A stretch of DNA of 41,980 nucleotides from Fragilaria crotonensis (Eukaryota; Bacillariophyta; Fragilariophyceae; Fragilariales; Fragilariaceae). Below, piece after piece: positions 21,040 to 30,876 of this stretch. Under the pieces are notes generated by a model that searched no databases, was not told where the DNA came from, and worked only from the letters and a program-made list of their open reading frames with translations. Each line of letters opens with the position of its first letter. The first letter of the stretch is position 1. The position numbers were made by a program, and so were the translations under genes. The stretch spans positions 1 through 41,980 of the forward strand of contig JAKSYS010000561.1 in assembly GCA_022925895.1 (NCBI GenBank), given 5' to 3'.

Positions 21040-21783
21040 ATGTCTGCCGAAAAGCCAAAGTCCCCCAACGGGCCATCGCAGGACATTCAATGGCACAGTC
21101 GCACAACCTCCGGAGTCGTCGCCCAAAACAACAATACCCCATCCAGACCGGGCGCCGCTGCGAGTAGCGACCACAACGAAGCAGATACATCTGAAAACTC
21201 GACTGGCAAAGAGATTGTTGCTGTCTTTAATGCCAACACTCCCGATGGCAGCAGTGTCGTTCGGGCACTCAGCGCCAGTGGGGCGTCAGTTGTCGCGATT
21301 GTGCGCGTCTTCACGTCCAAAAATACCAGGGCACTCCTCCAGATTCCAAATGTGACAGTCAAAGTTGCCGATGTCCTCGATGCGGCAGCTGTCCACAAGG
21401 CCCTGCATGGCGTCCACCGGGCTGTCTTGTGCCTGACTCATTGGGAGAAATTCGAATCGAAACATGATGCACAGCAGGCAGAATTGATTCTTGCGGCGTG
21501 CATTAAGAATAAAGTGCCGCATTTGGTGTTTTCGACCTTTGAAGATACGAAATCCTTGAGGGAGAAGGGTTTGAAGAGTCAAATTATTCCCGACGCTGAG
21601 GGACTGATTCGACCCAAATTTAAGGCAATGAAGGGCCTCAAGCGAATGGCTCGAGAGAACGGAGTCCAACTCACCCACTTGATCACGTCGTATTTGGATC
21701 AGGAAAAATCCAAGAAGTCTTTGTGTCTCATTGTGGGAGAGAACGGCAAGCTAATTGTGCAACCGCACATGATGGGGGTGTAG
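21040..21783 (+). CDS. NmrA-like NAD(P)-binding protein, short form
   Basis: 247 residues from ATG 21040; upstream codons in this frame have no ATG. Residues 1-56 are low-complexity. The Rossmann-like core starts at KEIVAVFNANTPDGSSVVRAL (57-77): strand, loop, helix, with the usual GATGxxG replaced by NANTPDG. It then follows NmrA order: VAIVRV (84-90), a VADVLD block (109-114), HKALHGVHRAVLCLTHWE (119-136) and HLVFSTFED (161-169). NmrA-like proteins bind NAD(P) and often act as redox sensors rather than enzymes. The protein ends after a KKSLCLIVGENGK block, well short of the roughly 300 residues usual in the family, so the C-terminal part is missing. It converges with the ABCG gene, 39 bp between stops. 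Confidence 0.75.
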   Translation: MSAEKPKSPNGPSQDIQWHSRTTSGVVAQNNNTPSRPGAAASSDHNEADTSENSTGKEIVAVFNANTPDGSSVVRALSASGASVVAIVRVFTSKNTRALLQIPNVTVKVADVLDAAAVHKALHGVHRAVLCLTHWEKFESKHDAQQAELILAACIKNKVPHLVFSTFEDTKSLREKGLKSQIIPDAEGLIRPKFKAMKGLKRMARENGVQLTHLITSYLDQEKSKKSLCLIVGENGKLIVQPHMMGV

Positions 21784-21822
21784 CACAAGGAGACATGACA
21801 CCTAGACTTGGCAGTTTAAAGC

Positions 21823-23961
21823 TTATAAACCGCTTGAAATCACTGGCACCTGAACCACGCCCAAAGCATTGGTGTCGCGTCGACCTCTTATGCTTGTTTC
21901 TTTCGATCGATTGTTCGTCGTCTTGCGGTGGCTCGTTTTGACCCGCCTGACGTTGCGATTGAGTTCCAATCCAATCCAACTGAGGCAGAGATTCGCCAAG
22001 GCAAGGAGCGCCATGTGTTTCATTACTCCATTGTATGTGGAAGTGTCCAAACCTAAACTAGCGAGGATTTGATCTCCATTTTGAACCATGGCGAATGCTC
22101 CGAACTTGGGCAAGTCTCGAATTTTCTGCCAGGGTCTTTGTCCCTTGACTCTCAAGTCGATACCTTGGAACTCACCAATAAGGACCGCCTCAATCGCCCA
22201 CTTGATGGGTGACAGTATTTGCAGTAATTTCACAACCCGAGGCGGCGATGATTGCTTGTCGACTCCGCTCGGATTAATAACACCGACGACCATGAATAGG
22301 ACCATAATGGGCATGGCCATCGCCATGGCGGTATCACCATCCTTGGCGCAACTTCCGATTGCGAAACCAAGCGACGCTCCAGCCGCGGTCATGACGGAAA
22401 ACGTGGTCGTGAGTTTGGTCCAGGAAATGTGCAATCCGGTCACGGCCTTGAGGACTGTCGTGAAGATTGCAGCGAACGCGGTATCCATTGGGATCTCAGC
22501 AAACACTTTGGATAACAAGTATTCCAGACTGGAGTACTGTTGTCGCATTTGCTCTCGCTTTACAACGGCACGTTCTTTTGAAAACAGATGCACCGTCTTC
22601 AGCAAGGCCATCATGCACATGTTGATGACACCAAAGGACAATAGAGCCGTTCGATCAGCAATACTGCGAGCGTAGGGAACATCATCACGAACCGATTTAA
22701 AAATTTGAGAGAAGAGCACAGAGCAGCCCAAGCATGCGATTAATCTTGAAAGGTTGTAATTGGTGTTGCGAATATTTTGCCTCCATGACCTCAACAGTAG
22801 AGCTCCGAAACGACGTATTGGTGACCGCTCAAGTCTCTGAGGGTTGGATTGTCGTGAGATGAATGGTACGCACTGCCGGAGATTCTCCTGACTACCCTGA
22901 AAGGCTCTAGCCAGACGATCTATTCTGGCTTCATCCTGTCTTGCCTGCGATGGGTCTTCAGTGTCCACAGACACTAAATCAATGAAAAACTCCGCCGGAT
23001 TTGTTTCCTCAGGGCAATCATAACCCAGATCTCGAAAGTAGATCAATGCTGATTGCCTCGGTCCAGCGTAACAAACCCGCCCCCCGGGCGCCATGAGGAT
23101 GAACGAGTCCAACATTTTCCATATGGACGCCCTCGGTTGGTGCAACGTAAGAATCGCCGGAATCTGTCGTTCCTTGGCCAAATCAACAATAAGTTTAACA
23201 ATTTTGACCGCCTGTGAACTGTCCAATCCAGTCGTACTTTCGTCGGCAAAAAAGACGCGCGGTGTCGACAGCAGTTCCAGTCCCACCGACAGCCGTCGTC
23301 GTTCACCTCCACTCAATCCTGCACCAGTTCGAGAGGAGCGATCTTCTCCAACATGCCGATGTGCCACAGAGGCAAGGCCGAGTGCGTCCAAGGTGCGATC
23401 GATCAAGTCCGAGCGTTTGGACTTGGGGCTGTTTGGATATTCCAAATAGGCAGCTAATTCCATCGTTTCTCTCACTGTGAGCAAATGAAAGAACGAGTCC
23501 TGTTGCTGAAGGAAAGCGACCTGGCCGTTTTGTTGAGTAACAAGTGATGCCTCTTCTGTGTCGTCATTGTCGTTGTCATCGCCCTTGTCATTATCGCCTT
23601 CCTCCATACTGCCACTTGCAGGTACACTACGATCATCACGGCGTTTACTTCGGAGCCACACATGACCATGAACACGAAGCGATGTAGAAGCAGTACCTGC
23701 TAGTGCTGACAAGAATGTTGACTTTCCTGCTCCACTGGGACCAATGATTCCACACGCCTGTCCATTGCTCACCGACCCCGAAAAGGAATCCACCAAGGTT
23801 GTCGCTTTGTCACCTATGCCTCCTGCTGTCGTTACTCTCAAATCATTCCAATGTATACCAGCGTCATCATCATCATCCGACGATGGCAAGGCGCAGAATG
23901 TAAGTGGAAAGACATGTATCAGCAAGAACAATTGCAGACACAGATGAAACAGTAATCGCAT
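21823..23961 (-). CDS. ABCG-type half transporter
   Basis: 712 residues, uninterrupted. Residues 1-24 are a hydrophobic leader (MRLLFHLCLQLFLLIHVF). The nucleotide-binding domain has Walker A GPSGAGKS (74-81), signature LSGGE (216-220), Walker B VFFADE (236-241) and H-loop His274. Between Walker A and the signature lies an acidic insert (about 119-137, mostly E, D, G and N). The C-terminal half has about six hydrophobic segments (from about residue 400), the ABCG/White arrangement of NBD before TMD. ABCG half transporters dimerise and export lipids, sterols or pigments with ATP; the substrate here cannot be told. The leader suggests ER entry or an N-terminal anchor. No frame problems or introns. 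It starts 23961 under an upstream region with several repeat arrays. Confidence 0.92.
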   Translation of the reverse strand: MRLLFHLCLQLFLLIHVFPLTFCALPSSDDDDDAGIHWNDLRVTTAGGIGDKATTLVDSFSGSVSNGQACGIIGPSGAGKSTFLSALAGTASTSLRVHGHVWLRSKRRDDRSVPASGSMEEGDNDKGDDNDNDDTEEASLVTQQNGQVAFLQQQDSFFHLLTVRETMELAAYLEYPNSPKSKRSDLIDRTLDALGLASVAHRHVGEDRSSRTGAGLSGGERRRLSVGLELLSTPRVFFADESTTGLDSSQAVKIVKLIVDLAKERQIPAILTLHQPRASIWKMLDSFILMAPGGRVCYAGPRQSALIYFRDLGYDCPEETNPAEFFIDLVSVDTEDPSQARQDEARIDRLARAFQGSQENLRQCVPFISRQSNPQRLERSPIRRFGALLLRSWRQNIRNTNYNLSRLIACLGCSVLFSQIFKSVRDDVPYARSIADRTALLSFGVINMCMMALLKTVHLFSKERAVVKREQMRQQYSSLEYLLSKVFAEIPMDTAFAAIFTTVLKAVTGLHISWTKLTTTFSVMTAAGASLGFAIGSCAKDGDTAMAMAMPIMVLFMVVGVINPSGVDKQSSPPRVVKLLQILSPIKWAIEAVLIGEFQGIDLRVKGQRPWQKIRDLPKFGAFAMVQNGDQILASLGLDTSTYNGVMKHMALLALANLCLSWIGLELNRNVRRVKTSHRKTTNNRSKETSIRGRRDTNALGVVQVPVISSGL

Positions 23962-24448
23962 TCTATGATGATGGCATTGATCCGTTTCAGTATTGAGAAG
24001 ATTTCATGTTGTAAAGGTGAGGAGGATACTTCAATCTGCGTCACAGTGAATCTTGGTGGTTGAGGTCACAGGGCGCGATCCATATCGGATTTTTACTCCT
24101 GGTGTCCTCCTGGTACGAGTACTGTAGTACTTGTACCAGTTACGTTTCGGCTCCGCGCTCCGTCTACAGCACGATCTAGTAGTAGAGTAGGAAAGTATAC
24201 AGGAGAGCTACAGTCCCACTAACTGGCTAACTGGCTAACTGGTACTACTAGTACTCAAAGTACAAGTACTCGAATACTGTATGCAGTATACTAGCTACCG
24301 GTAGTATACTTCCTTGTGGACCAGGAAGGTCCGGCAATACACGCTTAGTCGTGAATCAAGGTCGAATTCACGCTGGCCGGAGGCGAAAATCATTTCCGTT
24401 CTGTGTCTGGCTGGTGCTAAACTGGTTATGCCAGCGTCATCGTCGTTT
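23962..24448. promoter_or_regulatory. Upstream region of the ABCG gene
   Basis: No ORF. Contains an AACTGGCT tandem repeat at about 24218-24241 and several GTACTAGTAC-like palindromic words around 24110-24290. The ABCG promoter is expected here. Confidence 0.35.
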
Positions 24449-24715
24449 TGCTGACACTTGCTGACGAAAAGACAGATCTGCTGACATCCGCTGACAAAAA
24501 ACGAATTTGCTGACGTCTGCTGACGAAATTCGAATCTGCTGACATTTTCTGACATATGATGACGAAAACGAGTTTTTTCCAGTACAAAAGCTACGGTGAT
24601 GCTGACATCTTCTGACGTTTGCTGACGAGAATCAAGTTTGCTGACATTTGCTGACGAAAAGCAAATCTGCTGACATTTGCTGACGAAAAAGAAATCTGCT
24701 GACATTTGCTGAACC
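24449..24715 (+). repeat. 29-bp tandem repeat built on TGCTGAC
   Basis: Seven to eight imperfect copies of a 29-base unit, TGCTGACATTTGCTGACGAA plus a variable tail of about 9 bases, with about 15 TGCTGAC-like words in all; the pattern is interrupted by a unique stretch at about 24560-24600. The unit is not a multiple of three, so the minus-strand frame open across it (24295-24705) is not a real gene. Confidence 0.8.
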
Positions 24716-25506
24716 TTGCCAGCTCGAATGATACGACAAAGATCCTAACAAGCTCTCATCACGCCGGCCGGTCATTGGCTGGCGCGCACATCCTTAAGGT
24801 ACATCTTGTTAATCGCGAAACGTGCTTGGGCCGGACCTTCCAGAGGACTCCGAATGAATGTCTGACAAAAGTCGTAGAACTCGAGCATTACTTAATTGTT
24901 TCTATCACACACAGGTAGAGTAGACATTTTGTATTATCTCACATGCATTACCGGTAGCCTTTTTGTGTTCCCTCAACACGGTACAAAACTGGCGGTAGTG
25001 CAGGCATCTTTCACGAATTGTCACCGTATATTCTGTAACGTTGCCGACCCTTCCATTAAAGGAGAGAGGAGAGACACCATGGGATATTGATATCGATCTA
25101 CTGTTGATGGTTCGCTAACTCTCCTAGCTCTACTAGTAGTAGACATTCCTTTTACGGATTCGCACTGCACGTATACTTTGACACTCTGCATTACCGAAGG
25201 GACATCCTCCGTACTCGGAGAAGTTGTGCTGGGGAGGTCCGGGGAGCTGCGGGAAAGTAGCGTAAGATACGATTTTTGCAATACCAGGTACCGTAATACT
25301 GTATTGACGCGGAAGCACTCCATTGAAGGTAACACGAAGTCCCCTCCATCGTAAGTGATACAATGATTTCGTACCATTGTACTGGGTACCACGGGCCACG
25401 GGTAGTGCTGCTGGTGCTGTATCTTTATGGCAAAACTTGCATAAAGCTTGTACAGAACGTAGACCGACATGTGATATGTATGCAGCAAGAACTCCGAGTT
25501 GCAATG
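24716..25506. other. Intergenic stretch, no gene recognised
   Basis: Short ORFs only, on both strands, with no conserved look. Several CTAGTAGTAG/GGTACC-type words. Confidence 0.4.
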
Positions 25507-25700
25507 TCTACATATGACATATACATTTTGTTTACTACTAATGTAGAAAGAAGTGTGCGTTCAATCAAATGCAAATCTACATATGACATATACATTTTGA
25601 TTACTACTAATGTAGAAGGAAGTCAAATGCCAATCTACATATGACATATACATTTTGATTACTACTAATGTAGATAGAAGTGTGCGTTCAGTCAAATGCG
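25507..25700 (+). repeat. Tandem repeat, three copies of a 58-69 bp unit
   Basis: Copies start at 25507, 25576 and 25634 with TCTACATATGACATATACAT. Each contains ATGTAGA about 40 bases later, so each unit is bounded by 7-bp inverted repeats (TCTACAT/ATGTAGA). The first and third copies also share GAAGTGTGCGTTCA; the middle one lacks it. Confidence 0.85.
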
Positions 25701-27568
25701 CAGCTGCGGTCGTTTGAAACTTCGTTCGGCCACTCTCATACAAATGCTCATAGTGCCTATGTATTTTCTTGCACCACATGTTACTAAAAACCGTCAACTA
25801 CCTGTAAAATAGTGACTTCTTGTTGAGTCACGTCACAAACGACACTGTCGTCGTTCACTAAGTTCACTAAGTTCACTGCGTCGTTCACTAAGTTCACTAA
25901 TTTTTGTTGTACTAGGAGCGTCGTAGAGGCATGCGCTTTTTCGTGCATTGGACTCAAAACGAGTTTTTGAGGAGCATGTGTCGCCTCGTTCACTAACGTT
26001 TGTGTCGAGTTAGTGACGACGTTCAATGACGTTAGTGTCGCCCGTCAATGATTTTACGAAACTTTCAGAGCCCATAACATGGCGAATAAAGGTCGTACAT
26101 TCAAATACCGGAATGATTTGGAAAGCCCTTGATCTCTTCTATCTGAATCCGTTTTACTTTTATATTTTTGAGTTATATTTGTTAAGTTATAAGCACGCAC
26201 ACTTGTCTCGTTTCACCCAAAATGCGATTTTCAATCGACGAACGTTCATCGATAAAGCAAGATACCGACAATCGGAGCACGGATTTGGAAAGCTCGTATT
26301 CACAGCTTTTCAAATCAGTCTTACTTTTTGATGTGGCACCTTTATTGCTCAAGTTATGGGCACTTAAAGTTCGACTTTTGGGAAGTTTCGGTGTTTTTTC
26401 GACCGTCTTGCCAGGTTCATTGACGACACTGAACGACGTTCAGAGACGACACTGAACATTTAGTGTTCGTGACTGAGCCGATTAACTTTCGCACACTATC
26501 ACGATCCTTACATAGTCGTTTCATGGATGTCAAAAACCGTTTCTTACTCGATAAATAATTATTTAGCTCGGAGTTCTGTTGTACTCCGAGTACATCGACA
26601 TTCGTACGGATATCACGTACTCTGGGCTCTCGAGTATTGTATGTATGCTTGTACGTCATACCTGGTACAGCACTCCAATTCCAGCCAACAGCCAGACACA
26701 TCACGCGGCGCACCTGGTACTCTCTAGTGTACTACTGTAGCAAATAGGGAGCCAACGAGTAGGATGGCCAATGGCGCAGCTCATTGTACAATTAGAATAC
26801 TAAAAAACACTAATAAAAGTTGTAGTCAATCGAACAATATGCATATACAAAAATAATGGTTTCGGGAGTATTTTTCCTTCATTCCTGCTTTTCATATTAA
26901 AAACTAAATAAAAGCAGGAAGTCAACAAGCCGTCGTCGAGCCGTGATCGTTGTTCCCGTCGAGTTTTGTTCCATTCGACATACTGTACTGTATATTGTTT
27001 TCTATACAATACTGCAACTGGTAGCTTGTAGCTTGGTATCTCCCGTGTGATTGCCTTCTATCTTTGCGATAGAGCAGGAGCCAGTACGAGTACTGTAGCA
27101 GTCTGTGAACTTCAACGAAGTGATACGGCTTCCGTACAGTACAGTAGAGCGCACGTGGTCGATTTGCCCCGTACTTTCCCGCATCTCCCGGCAAAACCAG
27201 ATTGGTTCTTGTATCATAGATCATAGCTCATACTACAGTAGCTACTATAAAACCATGTATAATTATTATATTATAATTCAAGGCACAGGTGTGTTCCCGG
27301 AGGACATTCCACTCGAGCACACTATACAAGGATGATTGAAAACACAATTGGAAGATTCGATGTTGATGCGTAGTGCAGTTTCCAAGTGAACATAATCATG
27401 TGGAATCACAGCATACTTAGAGAAGATTTGAGTTCTCCTTCGAACAAATTGCGTATTCCCAGAACAACCTGCTAACTTGGTATTGAACCTTAGTCTTCTT
27501 CGATTCTGATTCACTACATAATTGTTCTTCTAGAGGTAAACACGGAGTGCTTCGAAATCACGTACTAG
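25701..27568. other. Long intergenic stretch, no gene recognised
   Basis: No ORF over about 110 codons and none with a conserved look. It holds a GTTCACTAA tandem run at about 25853-25905, clusters of GACGACACTGAACG-like words near 26420-26455, and an AT palindrome near 27255. It may be decayed transposon sequence. Confidence 0.4.
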
Positions 27569-27605
27569 CTCCAAACGGGTTGCAAGTGTACCTCCGATAA
27601 AAAAT
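27569..27605 (+). repeat. Left TIR of the 2-kb element
   Basis: About 35 bases, identical to the reverse complement of 29520-29555. Confidence 0.75.
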
Positions 27606-27736
27606 AGACTGCGCCAATTCAAAATTGAGATACCTCGTAGGAACCCAGTACATCTCTACAAGAGTATGTACATCTGTAAATCAAGTCCGTTCTATCACAA
27701 AAAACTGCGCGCGGCGGCACACATATCATAACCACA

Positions 27737-29095
27737 ATGACACAGCAATCATCAAACTTCCCTCCTCTGGACAATGTTCTCCGGATCTATTTCCAATGCC
27801 TTGAGAGCATGAAGTGCTCAAATGACATACTTGATGTTGGCAAGAATCTTGTCAAAAACTTGAAAAGAGAGAATACACCCGCTGACGTGATATTCAAGGA
27901 ATTGATGACTCTCTTCCCTGACGCTGGATGCCCTCTTGCACGGTACACGACAGTCAATCATGGCTACATGGCTGCGCGTTGCTCAGAGCATGCAGTGAGG
28001 AGAGAAGCTAACCAGGTGGCAAGCCGTGCTGATGCTGTGAGTTCGATAACAAGAGACAATGTCTAGAGGCTGAATGGAAGGCGAGATGTGAACAAACGTT
28101 GGCTACTAACTTGACAACACCGCCGGCAACCAAAAATACTGGACAAAAGGATTCTCAATCTTCAATCGAACCCGGACACCAATATGTTCTTGTTTTGCAA
28201 GACTTGTCGCCTGGAAAGTTTTCACATGGAGGGGAGGCTTGGGTCCAGGCTGTCCACGGCACTGGTGGAAGCATTGTATGTGATGTCAAGTACACCAAAA
28301 ATGCTGCAGGAAACAAAACACGATCAGAGAAAGCTGTGCCACTTTTCCGTCTCACATTGAAGAACTGTCCCTGGCATGAGGCACAACTTCTCTCCAATAA
28401 GCGAGGATCAAAGCGCCAACAACAAACAACAACCCAACAACAACACCGCCTCAAGAAAATCCGAAGTCAAAGGATTCGAAGCCCTTGAAGGATATTTTGT
28501 CTGTTGCTTGTCAATCTGGCAAGTCAAAAGGATGGAGGGCTCGAGAGGTTGGGTTTGGAAACCATACGACATCAAAAAAGAATGCTCTTTTTCGTAGTTG
28601 CTTTCGTTGCGACTTGGCACCAGAGCTGAAGGGTTTTCTGTCAACTGTTCCAGAAATAGGAAGGCATTGTGAGCGAGAATTGCGTGGTCGAGGGTCATGG
28701 AAAGTACGGCGACAACAACACACACCCTTTCACTATCAAGTACTTACAATACGCTTGGGGTGTCGGTGTTCATTATGCCAACAACCTTGTGTCGTTGGAG
28801 CATAATGTATCAATTGCAACAACAAAAGAAACGACAGCATCGAAAAAGAAGAGCAAGTGTGTGATCGACAACCGTGAGGCAGCAAAGGCATGGTACACAC
28901 CGCAGCGACTTTTCATTGAGAAACGAGTCCGAGATAGACAAGGCAAAGCTGAGACATAGGCTTATGAGTCTCGAAAGGCAAAAAACTATGAGTGGACTGA
29001 GGAAGCGAAAGCTGAATGGGTTCTTCTTGGTGATACTGCGAGGGAGGAATGGAGCTTTCACGCGGTATCAAGAAAAAAGACTGTTGTAGTAGTTT
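27737..29095 (+). pseudogene. Unknown protein gene of the 2-kb element, frame-broken
   Basis: ATG at 27737, then about 95 codons, a shift near 28040 (one missing base), a second open part with the block HGGEAWVQAVHG and SEKAVPLFRLT (about 28220-28370), a Q/T-rich linker, a shift near 28480, a cysteine-containing part (FRCDLAPELKG), another shift near 28700, then YAWGVGVHYANN and a basic stretch. A stop at 28957 splits the last part, which resumes in frame with RKAKNYEWTEEAKAEW. The pieces could make about 420 residues. I do not recognise the family; I have an unverified memory of similar HGGEGW/YAWGVG words in diatom repeat-associated proteins. Introns are not evident at the shifts. Confidence 0.5.
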
Positions 29096-29519
29096 GATAA
29101 TGGTTAGTGAAAGGTTGATTACACTGACGTGGCGGATGTCATGAACGGACCTTTGTAAGCGCTTTCAAAAGCAGCGTGCCATTCCTCAATCTCAGTCTGT
29201 GCCTTTGCGCTGCAGTCAATGTCTCAATTGCAGTAATCCCTTCCTTGACTGTCAATACGTACTGGATGGTACCCTATTAACAGTCAGGGAAGGAAAGAAC
29301 TGAATGGACATCGAATCGCAACACAAAGTAGACGACCAAACGATTCCTGGTTTTGTTTTTTGTGCATCGTTGACATCAAAACTAATCTGTCACTGCTTGG
29401 ATGTTGTACCAGCTTTGTACGTGTCTAATATACTAAATGGATTTTCTCCTGTAGCAATGTACTGGGCTGCTACGAGCTGAAACAATTTTGGATTTCGGCA
29501 CGCGCTGTTATTTTTTTTT

Positions 29520-29555
29520 TATTTTATCGGAGGTACACTTGCAACCCGTTTGGAG
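29520..29555 (-). repeat. Right TIR of the 2-kb element
   Basis: Inverted copy of 27569-27605, preceded by an AT-rich T run (29510-29525). Confidence 0.75.
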
Positions 29556-29824
29556 GTCGTAGCTTTTACGTCAAGCGCTGTATACAAGTTCTGGTGCGAT
29601 TCCGCATGTGCGAATTTGTCGCAATAAAAATGAAGAGATGAACTTCTATTTTACCTGATATGCACCAAGTAGATCGCTCTTTCAATTGCCTACCTAGAGT
29701 ACGAACACATTTTACTTTGATTCCTCGAACTTGTTGCACTGTGCATTCACCCATTGCAATCGTGCAACCAAACTCCACACTGTCACCACGCCTCGTTCTT
29801 CCCCGCAATCTAGCCCTTGAGAAA
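29556..29824. other. Upstream region of paralog B
   Basis: Lies between the 2-kb element and paralog B. The frame is open upstream of the ATG from 29660, but alignment with paralog A supports the start at 29825. Confidence 0.4.
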
Positions 29825-30373
29825 ATGATCGACCATGACGGCAAAAAGAAGGAAAACAGGAGGTCGATGAATTCGTTCCAGAAATCCAATTGCCCTGACG
29901 GTGGATCGTCATCCACAAAGGTGGAGTCCAACGAACGCGAGGCATCTTGCAATAAAGCGGAGAAGAAGAAGAAGAAAAAGTCAAGAAGGTCAAACAGGCG
30001 AAGCACGAGCAACAACAACATGGTACGAGAAGATTCTTTGACAACCTTCATCTCCAATACTTCCGAATGTCGTTCCTGCCACCAGTCCATGGATTCGACA
30101 CAAGCACAAGTAGCGGAGATGCAGTCATCACCGAATCGCTCCAAGAGGAACGCCATGTCTCTCACAAACCGTTATGAGATGACGTCTATTTTGGAAGGTA
30201 TCCGAGCGCAGAGAGACGACATTGAAATGAAAGGCCAGTTCCATAAATCAGCTGTCAAGGTAACGCTAGAGGCGTACTTAGAAGAACAGCGGAGAGTGAT
30301 ACTGTGGAAGTGGAGGGCAATGGAGCTTGAGCGGAAGTCCAGAGCAGCAGCACAACTTGAAACAATGAAGTGA
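29825..30373 (+). CDS. Uncharacterised charged coiled-coil protein, paralog B
   Basis: 182 residues from ATG 29825. Same architecture as paralog A (18076-18597): lysine/arginine/serine-rich N-terminal part (KKKKKKSRRSNRRS), MVREDS (66-71), a serine-rich spacer, SLTNRYEM (112-119), GIRAQRDD (125-132) and the charged helix EEQRRVILWKWRAMELERKSR split across 153-173. About half the positions of the C-terminal 75 residues are identical by eye. The C-terminal part should form one long helix or coiled coil. No known domain recognised, no membrane segment, no signal peptide. Both copies are intact, so both are likely functional; function unknown. An open frame runs on upstream to 29660, so a longer N terminus is possible. 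Confidence 0.72.
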   Translation: MIDHDGKKKENRRSMNSFQKSNCPDGGSSSTKVESNEREASCNKAEKKKKKKSRRSNRRSTSNNNMVREDSLTTFISNTSECRSCHQSMDSTQAQVAEMQSSPNRSKRNAMSLTNRYEMTSILEGIRAQRDDIEMKGQFHKSAVKVTLEAYLEEQRRVILWKWRAMELERKSRAAAQLETMK

Positions 30374-30876
30374 ATGCATACTAAGGATAACATTGCGGGG
30401 GAAAAGACGAGAAAATGGACAAGCCACTCGCATCAATACCATTGAAAGCCCCTCGATTCATTACAATACAGGTACATAATTAGTCATTTTGTAGCCCAAT
30501 TTCAATCATCGAGATACGATCCCCCACCGTGACAATAGTCTCTCCTAATGCAGGCCTGCTCAATACTTGACGAGCTCAAAGTCTTGCAAAACAGTATCAA
30601 GCACTGAGAGCCGTGCGAATGTCGGCATGAATAGAAGATACTGCTGGTAGCTGTTTGTTTTGGAACGTATCCTTCCACTATGCCAAGTGAGCTACACCAA
30701 GAGGAGAGACACGGAATCCGAGTTATGGACCCCGCAGTGGCAGTGTGCGCACATGAGGACTATGATGCGCGCGCACGATTGCGATGGGCATATAGTGCCT
30801 TGACGAGCACTCCGATTCCCATGAAAGTAACATCCGTCGTGTGCTCAACAAGACCCAAAATGGCATCCCTCATTTC
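30374..30876. other. Intergenic region between paralog B and the prolyl hydroxylase gene (convergent)
   Basis: Both flanking genes end here. No gene recognised. Confidence 0.4.

Larger units (their letters stand above)
27569..29555 (+). mobile_element. 2.0-kb element with 35-bp terminal inverted repeats
   Basis: 27569-27605 reads CTCCAAACGGGTTGCAAGTG then TACCTCCGATAAAAA; the same sequence occurs inverted at about 29520-29555, identical over about 35 bases. The inside carries one broken gene on the plus strand (27737-29095). The flanks (CACGTACTAG on the left, GTCGTAGCTT on the right) show no clear target duplication. No transposase motif was recognised, so this is either a non-autonomous DNA transposon with a captured gene or an undescribed family. 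Confidence 0.65.

Noticed and set aside
24295-24705. Minus-strand ORF of 136 codons with repeated VSKCQQI-like words
   Set aside because: It is produced by the 29-bp TGCTGAC tandem repeat; the unit is not a multiple of three and the peptide drifts between frames.
29660-29824. Longer N terminus for paralog B
   Set aside because: The frame is open, but paralog A aligns only from the downstream ATG, so the upstream part is more likely 5' UTR.
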